The notes beneath the pieces were generated by a model. It had not been told where the DNA came from. It searched no databases and saw nothing but the letters and a program-made list of their open reading frames with translations. Position numbers and translations under genes: made by a program. From Oscillospiraceae bacterium (GTDB taxonomy: Bacteria; Bacillota; Clostridia; Oscillospirales; Acutalibacteraceae), in contig CADARP010000020.1 of the NCBI GenBank assembly GCA_902790325.1, positions 1-34,532 on the forward strand: a stretch of 34,532 nucleotides of DNA, given 5' to 3'. This document shows positions 15,297 through 21,147 of this stretch, piece by piece (within the stretch, counting starts at the first letter, position 1; each line of letters starts with the position of its first letter).

Positions 15297-15432
15297 TGTA
15301 TTATAGAAGAGAGAACTGCCACGGTACCTCTTAAATGGTTATGTGTAAAATGTGGCGGCAGATTACTAATACAGTCGGGAACAACACTTTGGACGGTCGC
15401 AAAAAAAATTGGATGATAAACTCAGAATAAAA

Positions 15433-15474
15433 TGTGATAGGATGTTGACAAAACCCTATCACATATGGTATAAT
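15433..15474 (+). promoter_or_regulatory. Promoter and operator of toxin-antitoxin operon
   Basis: TTGACA (15445-15450), 18-nt spacer, TATAAT (15469-15474). A perfect inverted repeat TGTGATAGG (15433-15441) / CCTATCACA (15455-15463) brackets the -35 box. Repression by the DNA-binding antitoxin would block the polymerase, the usual autoregulation of such pairs. Confidence 0.85.
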
Positions 15475-15505
15475 GCTCATGAAGTCACAAAGGAGTTGAT
15501 TTACA

Positions 15506-15877
15506 TTGGGCACTTGCCTTTCAGCCGATGATTATCGCAAGGCCAGTTCGTTCCTTTCGAGCATTAAGCCATACTTGAAAACAGGAGAATTTAATGTAAG
15601 GCCGTCACCTAAGAATAAAGAGTTTGACAAAAAATACAACCTTAAACATGAACAAAAAGCCAAAATACTATGTTCTCTTTGTGCGGATGATTGTGTTAGA
15701 ATTGCACCGAATGATAATCCGCGTTATGAAGACAATGAGTTGTTTGTTTTTCAAAAAAATGTGGAACTTGAGGTTTACGGGGAACAATCACAGGCAAAAC
15801 TATACATCAAGATGTATTTAACGCAAAACTCAGTAATCCTTGTGATCTCTTTTCACGAGGAAGGTATGTTTGATTAA
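15506..15877 (+). CDS. Putative toxin paired with Panacea antitoxin (MqsR-like)
   Basis: The 123-residue soluble protein starts with TTG; AAAGGAG lies ten nt upstream. Its C-terminal half alternates as strands ending LYIKMYL then VILVISFHEEG, the pattern of small RelE/MqsR-fold RNase toxins; the segment DDCVRIAPNDNPRYED precedes it. Assignment as toxin rests on position: it is the first gene of a two-gene operon, 45 nt before an MqsA/Panacea-type antitoxin, under one operator-controlled promoter. Toxin-first order is usual for MqsRA. The catalytic residues cannot be fixed by eye, so the fold and mechanism are tentative. Base composition is clearly more AT-rich than the flanking chromosome, fitting transfer. 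Confidence 0.65.
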   Translation: MGTCLSADDYRKASSFLSSIKPYLKTGEFNVRPSPKNKEFDKKYNLKHEQKAKILCSLCADDCVRIAPNDNPRYEDNELFVFQKNVELEVYGEQSQAKLYIKMYLTQNSVILVISFHEEGMFD

Positions 15878-15922
15878 GTTGATGCATAACAAATAAAAAA
15901 GGAGCAAATAAGGAGAACGGAA

Positions 15923-16915
15923 ATGAAAACTGCATATTGTTTCAACTGCGATGCACCACAAAGCTTTGAAACGATGTCATCCCGTGAAACTGCGACTGTT
16001 AGGGGAATCACCTTTTCTTATGTTGAAAAAAGGGCATTCTGTTCGGTCTGCAGAGAGGAGGTTTATGTACCTGAGATCAACGATGAAAACGTGCAGGCGC
16101 GGGAGGATGCGTATCGGGCGAAGGTTGGACTAATCACAGTTGATGAAATCCGAAAAATCATGGAAAAGTATAACATAGGAGCCGAACCACTGTCATTAGT
16201 TCTTGGCTTTGGAAAAGTTACTGTCCAGCGATATCTCGGTGGCCAACTACCGTCTAAAGAGTATTCTGATGAACTGCTTCACATTCTCTCCTCGCGAAAA
16301 GAAATGATGCGTTGCTTGGAAAAAGGGAAAGAAAACATTTCCGACACCGCATATAAGAAGTGTCGAGAAAAGCTGGAAGAATTAAACGCATTGTATAAGG
16401 ATAATAAAATCGAGTTGGTTACGCGATATCTTCTTTTCCGAAGCGGTGAAATCACTCCGCTGGCACTACAGAAACTTCTGTATTATGCGCAGGCGTTCTA
16501 TCATGCTCTGTTTCATACAGATTTGTTTTTAGAAGAGTGTCAGGCGTGGGCGTATGGACCTGTCTTCCCGGACATCTACCATAAGTACCGTTCATTTGGA
16601 TCTGATCCGATTACAGAACCTACAACAGATTTTCAGGACGAGATCGATGGATTGAACATCCAGGAGATCGAATTACTTGATGCAGTACTCCAGGCCTTTG
16701 GTAACTACTCTGGCCATGTGCTTAGAGATATTACGCATAGGGAAAAGCCATGGATCGAGGCGCGCGGTACGCTGCTGCCAGGAGATCGCAGCGTAACACC
16801 GTTGAGTCATTATACGATTAACGCATATTTCGAGTCTGTCGTGCAGAAGTATTCCATTTTGAATCCATGCGATATTGTAAAATACAGTTGCGATATGTTC
16901 CGAAAGGTTAGATAA
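15923..16915 (+). CDS. Antitoxin: MqsA-like zinc finger, HTH and Panacea domain
   Basis: The 330-residue protein has three parts. Residues 1-60 form a zinc-binding module with CFNC (C6, C9) and CSVC (C40, C43), as in MqsA. About 70-120 is a helix-turn-helix (ITVDEIRKIMEKYNI...LGFGKVTVQRYLGG) of the MqsA/XRE type. About 155-290 is a Panacea (DUF4065, SocA-like) domain with ITPLALQKLLYYAQAFY and ECQAWAYGPVFPDIY. Panacea domains are known as versatile toxin-neutralising modules. AAGGAG lies seven nt before the start. The HTH is the likely reader of the inverted repeat at 15433-15463. A terminator follows at 17076. Confidence 0.88.
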   Translation: MKTAYCFNCDAPQSFETMSSRETATVRGITFSYVEKRAFCSVCREEVYVPEINDENVQAREDAYRAKVGLITVDEIRKIMEKYNIGAEPLSLVLGFGKVTVQRYLGGQLPSKEYSDELLHILSSRKEMMRCLEKGKENISDTAYKKCREKLEELNALYKDNKIELVTRYLLFRSGEITPLALQKLLYYAQAFYHALFHTDLFLEECQAWAYGPVFPDIYHKYRSFGSDPITEPTTDFQDEIDGLNIQEIELLDAVLQAFGNYSGHVLRDITHREKPWIEARGTLLPGDRSVTPLSHYTINAYFESVVQKYSILNPCDIVKYSCDMFRKVR

Positions 16916-17075
16916 TGATCTACTATCGAATTATCAGACGATTTAATGAAATCTGTTATATTCGTTTCATTAGTTTTTGATAATTCATCATCAGATAGTT
17001 CATCTTTGATTTCTCAATTATAGTATTATTCAGCCAATGGATTTATAATACTCAAACAACAAGAATCCGGTTTTT

Positions 17076-17109
17076 AGCCTCTGTTCCGTTTGGAGCAGGG
17101 GCTTTTGTT
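17076..17109 (+). terminator. Terminator downstream of toxin-antitoxin operon
   Basis: A 12-bp stem (AGCCTCTGTTCC with GGAGCAGGGGCT, including G-T pairs, 4-nt loop) followed by TTTTGTTTTT. It lies about 160 nt past the antitoxin stop. The 160 bases between show only AT-rich sequence and a weak hairpin. Confidence 0.8.
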
Positions 17110-17168
17110 TTTATGAAAGGAAGTGTTCTTTATGACGTAGCAACATTTGTATTTATGCGGGCTTCTTT

Positions 17169-17375
17169 GTGCCACACAAATGCGCGTCCCATGCTTCACT
17201 AAAACAACTGTCAGGTAATATCGTCGATATCGAACTGCCAAAACAGTACTGCAAGAACATTGAAAAAGACGATATGCTGAGAATTGAAGTCGAATCCAGA
17301 ATGACAGAATCAGGTGACATGGAAGTCAGAATATTGGATATTAGAAATTTTACGAAAGGAGTAAAAGCGTCATGA
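17169..17375 (+). CDS. Small hypothetical protein with LPK motif
   Basis: A frame of 68 codons if the GTG at 17169 is used. The protein-like part is the last 55 residues (SGNIVDIELPKQYCKNIEKD...LRIEVESRM), a strand-LPK-helix-strand pattern like the AbrB-type swapped hairpin seen in two genes downstream. The true start is unclear. A good GGAAG site at 17119-17123 leads to ATG ACG TAG at 17132, so a single-base change may have disconnected the original start from this frame. The stop shares ATGA with the next gene, so the two are coupled. Unknown function. Confidence 0.5.
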   Translation: MPHKCASHASLKQLSGNIVDIELPKQYCKNIEKDDMLRIEVESRMTESGDMEVRILDIRNFTKGVKAS

Positions 17376-17815
17376 ACAGACCAAGAGCGTATGCAAAAAA
17401 CAATACAGGTATATCCATTTCCATAGGATATGGCCAAATCAACATTGCGAAAATGTGTATAGAAACACTTGGAAAACCACGCACCATCACATTTGCACGA
17501 ATAAATTCAAGCTTCGATTGGATGCACTTAATCCCTGACTGCAAAAATCCCCCGGAAGGCAGTGTCACAAAAACAGTGCAATATAGAAATCGCGAAAAGA
17601 AGACCGGCGCATATATCGCGTCGCAGGAACTTGTCAGAAGTATTTTTGTCGCTTTCTATATTAGTCGAAAGGATCCGTTCGTCTACGCGCCATTTTACAT
17701 CGTGCGAAAAGACAACTATGACGGCCAACCCTGCGTAAAGGTTTGCATGAATTTCTTTAAAGAAAACCAGTACGAAGAACAATGCAAATACGAAGAACAA
17801 TGCAAAACCGAATAA
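17372..17815 (+). CDS. Hypothetical island protein
   Basis: The 147-residue soluble, basic protein has no recognised family. It begins MNRPRAYAKNNTGISISIGY and is predicted beta-rich. It ends in a short tandem repeat of YEEQCK encoded by two identical 18-base units. AAAGGAG lies ten nt upstream and the start overlaps the preceding gene by four bases. The same operon probably continues into the LPK-motif gene 30 nt downstream. The AT-rich composition is like the rest of the 15-18 kb segment. It could be an island accessory or regulatory protein; there is no direct clue. Confidence 0.6.
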   Translation: MNRPRAYAKNNTGISISIGYGQINIAKMCIETLGKPRTITFARINSSFDWMHLIPDCKNPPEGSVTKTVQYRNREKKTGAYIASQELVRSIFVAFYISRKDPFVYAPFYIVRKDNYDGQPCVKVCMNFFKENQYEEQCKYEEQCKTE

Positions 17816-17845
17816 TCTTTTGTTTTGAAGAACGGAGGAATGCGA

Positions 17846-18294
17846 ATGCATATCACGATCAACAGAAAAAGCGGGAGAATATATCTGCCAAAAGAGGTCG
17901 TTGACTTCATTGGAACAGACAGCATAGAAATCACGTCGGACGATAACTACTTTTCCATCAACGAACGCATGTGGGAGGATGACGGCATAAGAATCAACAA
18001 GGATAATGTTATTCAAGATCGCGCTGTCGTGCAGTGGCTGACGGAACAGTATGACTTCCCGCAGGCAGAGAAGATCGTACTGGATATTATGGATTTAAGA
18101 ACAGTCATGTTGGCAAGCAGAAGGTTTACGTTTTCGACGTCAGCGACTATGAATTGCTCCCGCGGAACGAACAAGGGCACACCGATCAGTCGTCACCTGC
18201 AAAACAGCCGGAACGCTATTCGCTCGAAGACGAACTTGGGGGGATCTCGCTGGATGACGATGCGGACGACGGTTTTGATCCGAGTGAGAGTTGA
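17846..18294 (+). pseudogene. Frameshifted AbrB-like protein gene
   Basis: The start at 17846 has GGAGG seven nt upstream. The product begins MHITINRKSGRIYLPKEVVD, similar to the SpoVT/AbrB swapped-hairpin start, and continues to WLTEQYDFP. After the CCC at about 18058-18060 the protein-like sequence moves to another frame (GFKNSHVGKQKVYVFDVSDY and an acidic tail ending DDGFDPSES, stop at 18292-18294). The uninterrupted frame to 18367 instead gives a basic, low-quality tail. Restoring one C in the CCC run would join both halves into about 149 residues. The rebuilt protein aligns along its length with the intact gene at 18596. It is a frameshift mutation, a programmed shift or a read error. 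Confidence 0.6.
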
Positions 18295-18506
18295 GGCTTT
18301 TTTAAGGGAAATTAAGCGTAAATTGCCGAAAACGCGTTTGTGCACATTTAACGAACTTTCTGCTTGATTTTCGTCAGATTGCACAAAAATTGCGTTTCCA
18401 CAAAAAAGTCATATCGCGGGGGTTGCCCTGGGGAAAAAGTCATTTTTTTGGCCGTTTGCGACACCCCAATTATGCACAAAACGGCAAAAGGCGGCTTTAG
18501 GGGCCG
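18295..18506 (+). other. Intergenic stretch with TGCACA motifs
   Basis: No gene is seen. The motif TGCACA followed by A/T-rich bases occurs at 18341, 18380 and 18473, and AAAAAGTCAT occurs twice (near 18393 and 18433). These could be binding sites or short iterons; spacing is irregular and the case is weak. Confidence 0.4.
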
Positions 18507-18535
18507 TTGACAAATAAGGGTTTTCGAGGTATGAT
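18507..18535 (+). promoter_or_regulatory. Sigma-A promoter of island core genes
   Basis: TTGACA (18507-18512), 17-nt spacer, TATGAT (18530-18535). It precedes the gene at 18596 and is the only clear promoter before the structured-RNA region and the pseudo-recombinase. Confidence 0.78.
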
Positions 18536-18595
18536 ATATATGCCAGGGGCGACAGGGCCCATCGCTCCTGAGTATCATAAATGGAGGGCTATGTT

Positions 18596-18988
18596 ATGAA
18601 TAGCACTTTAATTGAGCTTTTTGAAGAGGCGGCCGAGTGTACGGCTGCCAAGAGGAACGGTCGACAGGTTGGTGCCGTGACCGTTTCCGGTAATGAAAAA
18701 GGCGGCATCAGGATGAGGCTGCCAAAGCAGGTGCTTGACTGTCTGCCTGACGTCAAGACCGTCGGCGTGAAAGCGCACGACAACTACTTCTTCGTCTTTG
18801 AGAAAGAAAATGGCCACAAGCTCCGCTTTGAAGCGGACGGTGGCGCTGCCGTGCTCTACAACGGCGATCTCATTGATGAGCTTGCCAAGACGTTCCAGTG
18901 GAACTTCAAGGAGCAGACCACCCTCCACTTTGGAGAGTGGGAGCGTTTGGACGGCGCGACAAAGGCCGTCGCTGTTAAGGTCGCGTAA
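18596..18988 (+). CDS. Island protein with AbrB-like LPK motif
   Basis: The 130-residue soluble protein starts at 18596, eight nt after GGAGG. A helical N-terminus (STLIELFEEAAECTAAKR) is followed by VTVSGNEKGGIRMRLPKQVL and VKAHDNYFFVFEKENG. This strand-LPK-helix-strand-DNYF pattern is shared with the frameshifted gene at 17846 (SGRIYLPKEVVDFI, DDNYFSI), so the two are paralogs. The fold resembles AbrB/MazE DNA-binding proteins, but that is tentative. The C-terminus (FNFKE-like, then ERLDGATKAVAVKVA) overlaps a perfect hairpin that includes the stop codon. It is the first gene under the 18507 promoter and could bind the adjacent RNA or DNA. Confidence 0.65.
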   Translation: MNSTLIELFEEAAECTAAKRNGRQVGAVTVSGNEKGGIRMRLPKQVLDCLPDVKTVGVKAHDNYFFVFEKENGHKLRFEADGGAAVLYNGDLIDELAKTFQWNFKEQTTLHFGEWERLDGATKAVAVKVA

Positions 18989-19246
18989 ACGCGACCGGAT
19001 TTAAGGCGCGGGCGCATTCCCGTACCCGCGCCGACGAAGTAAAGGTACCGGCGTTCGGCGTTCCGCGCAGGGCGCATCCGCTGAACGCTGGCACCCATTG
19101 GAAAAGAAACTGCGGTAGGGAGCACAGATTCATAGTGGGTTCGGTGAACCGTCGATAAAGTGTGCGACGATCGATCCGCAGAGTTAATTCGGGACACTCA
19201 TACTATCTGAAAGCGCGACGAAGCGCTGAGGGAAGGGAGTGTTGAC
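18979..19246 (+). ncRNA. Highly structured non-coding region (candidate RNA)
   Basis: Between two genes lie 258 bases with no coding frame and dense nested inverted repeats. GGTCGCGT-AA-ACGCGACC (18979-18996) spans the upstream stop codon. GGCGCGGG/CCCGCGCC encloses a 12-nt loop (about 19004-19031). CCGGCGTTC/GAACGCTGG follows (about 19048-19091). A three-part elongated stem has CTGCGG/CCGCAG outside, GCACA/TGTGC inside and GGTTC-GGT-GAACC at its tip (about 19110-19182). AGCGC-GACGAA-GCGCT comes just before the GGGAG of the next gene. It may be a cis-regulatory leader of the small gene or a separate RNA. I do not recognise it as a known class. Confidence 0.55.
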
Positions 19247-19414
19247 ATGTCAGAGTATCACATATCAGTCGTTCACGACGAAAGGAATCCAAGCCATGAA
19301 ACTTTCGATGAACCTCCCGGCGAGGGACAAAGCCCGGTGCAAACCGCGGCAGCTAATGACGTGCTCATGCAGCACGTGGTCTCGATGATCGCCGACTTGA
19401 TCGTCCGCAAATAG
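19247..19414 (+). CDS. Small acidic protein, 55 residues
   Basis: Starts MSEYHISVVHDERNP, seven nt after a GGGAG site; ends with an amphipathic or hydrophobic helix (VLMQHVVSMIADLIVRK). The middle is rich in P, E, G, Q. No family is recognised. It follows the structured non-coding region directly and is closed by a clean terminator, so the RNA, if a leader, would control this gene. The length alone is near the chance level, but binding site, helix and terminator together support it. Confidence 0.6.
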   Translation: MSEYHISVVHDERNPSHETFDEPPGEGQSPVQTAAANDVLMQHVVSMIADLIVRK

Positions 19415-19434
19415 GACGCTGACATTTTTCAACC

Positions 19435-19472
19435 AGCCCTTCCGCAACAAGCGATGCGGAGGGGCTTTTTCT
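19435..19472 (+). terminator. Terminator of small gene
   Basis: A 12-bp stem (AGCCCTTCCGCA with TGCGGAGGGGCT, 8-nt loop) followed by TTTTTCTT. The stem core AGCCCTTC is also that of the two T-less hairpins at 19964 and 21054. Confidence 0.85.
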
Positions 19473-19501
19473 TCCCGGAATATCACCTTGAAAGGTTAAA
19501 T

Positions 19502-19954
19502 ATGGTGAAAAACATGACCAGTATAAAAACAAAAGAACTTGTCGGCTACTGCCGTGTAAAAACAGGCGAACCGTATGAAGAAACGGTGGAAAATCAGAAA
19601 ACAATAATCAGCCAGTATGCAGAAGAATACGGCTACACGATCACCGACTGGTATTCCGATAAAGTGTGGTTTGGCAGACCGGCAGTCAGGCCGGAATACC
19701 GGCAAATGATGAAGGACGTCGTGAACGGCAAGGTTCACGGGGTAATAACTGCACAAATAGACCGTTTCTCGGACAACGTGTGCGACTTTGCCGATAGCGC
19801 CAAGATAATGGCCGCACATAACTGTACGTTCGTGTCCGTCGCCGATAAAATCGACGACAGTCCCGAAGGCAAGCTCATGACCGCCATCATGTTGAACATG
19901 GCGGATTACTACGCCCGTCAACGTGCCGCAGCAGGCGCTCCGGCAGAACGCTAA
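19502..19954 (+). CDS. Catalytically dead serine-recombinase domain protein
   Basis: The 150-residue protein is a lone resolvase/invertase catalytic domain. It aligns without gaps to the first ~145 residues of the full-length recombinase at 21148: GYCRVKTGEPYEETVENQK against GYCRFSSNMQREESIDAQK. The nucleophile serine (S14 in the large protein) is Lys20 here, and the second arginine of DRFTRS is Asp91 (IDRFSDN), while Arg18, Asp87-Arg88 and the GRPAVRPEY segment remain. It ends after the dimer-forming helix region (YYARQRA) and has no DNA-binding or zinc domains. It cannot cut DNA by the known mechanism. It could dimerise with the active recombinase as an inhibitor or directionality helper. 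The start at 19502 has AAAGG six nt upstream. Confidence 0.85.
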   Translation: MVKNMTSIKTKELVGYCRVKTGEPYEETVENQKTIISQYAEEYGYTITDWYSDKVWFGRPAVRPEYRQMMKDVVNGKVHGVITAQIDRFSDNVCDFADSAKIMAAHNCTFVSVADKIDDSPEGKLMTAIMLNMADYYARQRAAAGAPAER

Positions 19955-19963
19955 CAATGCAAG

Positions 19964-20000
19964 GTAGCCCTTCTGCGCGAACACCGCGTAGAAGGGCTAC
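19964..20000 (+). other. 37-nt hairpin after pseudo-recombinase
   Basis: A 15-bp stem: GTAGCCCTTCTGCGC (19964-19978) pairs with GCGTAGAAGGGCTAC (19986-20000), with a 7-nt loop GAACACC. No T-run follows. The first 22 bases are identical to the hairpin at 21054. Confidence 0.8.
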
Positions 20001-20074
20001 ACGTGCAGCATACGCATCTGCTCTGGTCACCAGATCAGTTCACATAGATTAAAATTAGAAAGGACGTGTATTGT

Positions 20075-21046
20075 ATGTATTACACTTGTCAAATTGAACC
20101 CGGCGAGGTTCAGAAACACCCACAAACCCAGATTGAGGCCGCGCCCGGCTTCAAGTACATCACCGTCAGTTTTGAGGCGTTGCTCACCTGCATCGTATCT
20201 TGGCTTGCCGGTGAAAAATGGAGAGTTGAAGCACTTTCCGATCACACAAAAGACTTTTACACCATCCTCGCTTCAAAGCTATCTGCATCGTATACCGTCA
20301 GCAGCGACGTTGATCTCCGCGGTATATTGGAGAACGTCGACCTGGGGCTGTGCCTTGGAGAGCTGTCCTGCCCCGACCTTGCTGAGTTGGGAATCGACAG
20401 AAAAAAGACCTTCAAATTCGTCCAGGCATGGAAAAAGGCTAATCCGGAGGTTTCCGGTACCATCCGTCGTTTAGCTTCATATGCAGCAGGCAAACCGTTG
20501 TCCAGACAAAGTCAGGATGCAGAACCATTCCGGTTCGAAAAACAAGGCGACGATCTGTTCGTCCAGCTGCCCTCTGGTAGGAAGCTATTGTTCCGCGAAG
20601 CAGTATCCGGTGTTGACGTCCATAACGATCGTCATCTCCAATATGAGCGTTATGCGCAGGAAGGTAATAGTTGCCGCGTGGCCAGCGGTTGGGATTTGCT
20701 GAAGATGATCGCGAACGAAACTGCGATCGATCTGCTCAATTCCTTCATACTGACCGCCTTGAATTGCGAGGACTACCGGATCGTTTCTAACCGATTCCAT
20801 GAGATAGTCCTTGAAGTACCGGATCATGTATTGTCCCAATATGTGGCAACAGACTTATTGGGTGATTTGCCAGTATGGACACACGGAATTCCGCTTCGAG
20901 TAGAAGCGTCGGAATGCACGCGGATGCCGAGCAACGACCCGACGGTAGTGTGGAAACGCTCGACAATAATGGGCAGCCACGTTTTTATGGCGTTGGATTA
21001 CATGCTGACGCCGGAAAACAACCAACAAGATCACCTTGAAGAATAA
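20075..21046 (+). CDS. Catalytically dead phage-type DNA polymerase A domain
   Basis: The 323-residue protein matches the palm/fingers half of phage-type family A DNA polymerases. PGFKYITVSFEALLTCIVSW and WLAGEKW align with the motif A region (PGYRFIVADFSAIEARVIAW type). The catalytic Asp is Ser32, the steric-gate Glu is Leu and the following Arg is Cys39. LRGILENVDLGL lies where motif B has its Lys and Tyr, now Glu86 and a non-aromatic residue. AWKKANPEV and LPSGRKLLF (165-173) are kept. GWDLLKMIANETAIDLLNSF covers the YGxK..ENIVQAISRDIL helix, and SNRFHEIVLEVP (238-249) is motif C with HDE changed to FHE. The exonuclease half is missing. It keeps fold-defining residues but not the metal-binding ones. 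The start is at ATG 20075, ten nt after AAAGGA. Confidence 0.85.
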   Translation: MYYTCQIEPGEVQKHPQTQIEAAPGFKYITVSFEALLTCIVSWLAGEKWRVEALSDHTKDFYTILASKLSASYTVSSDVDLRGILENVDLGLCLGELSCPDLAELGIDRKKTFKFVQAWKKANPEVSGTIRRLASYAAGKPLSRQSQDAEPFRFEKQGDDLFVQLPSGRKLLFREAVSGVDVHNDRHLQYERYAQEGNSCRVASGWDLLKMIANETAIDLLNSFILTALNCEDYRIVSNRFHEIVLEVPDHVLSQYVATDLLGDLPVWTHGIPLRVEASECTRMPSNDPTVVWKRSTIMGSHVFMALDYMLTPENNQQDHLEE

Positions 21047-21053
21047 CCTACAC

Positions 21054-21090
21054 GTAGCCCTTCTGCGCGAACACCGTGCGGAAGGGCTAC
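21054..21090 (+). other. 37-nt hairpin after pseudo-polymerase
   Basis: GTAGCCCTTCTGCGC (21054-21068) pairs with GTGCGGAAGGGCTAC (21076-21090), loop GAACACC. It shares 22 identical bases with the hairpin at 19964; the changes in the right arm keep pairing, including G-T pairs. It has no T-run and starts 8 nt past the stop. Confidence 0.8.
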
Positions 21091-21147
21091 AAACCGAACT
21101 ATAAGACTATATTATAATTCTGACAATAAGAACGGAAGGTGATACGA

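Noticed and set aside
17825-18367. Uninterrupted 180-codon reading of the AbrB-like gene
   Set aside because: The tail after about residue 70 is basic and low quality, while the other frame matches the paralog at 18596; reported as frameshifted instead.
18856-19197. Minus-strand 113-codon frame over the structured region
   Set aside because: It overlaps the 18596 gene antisense and has no binding site or protein-like pattern; the nested hairpins explain the sequence better.
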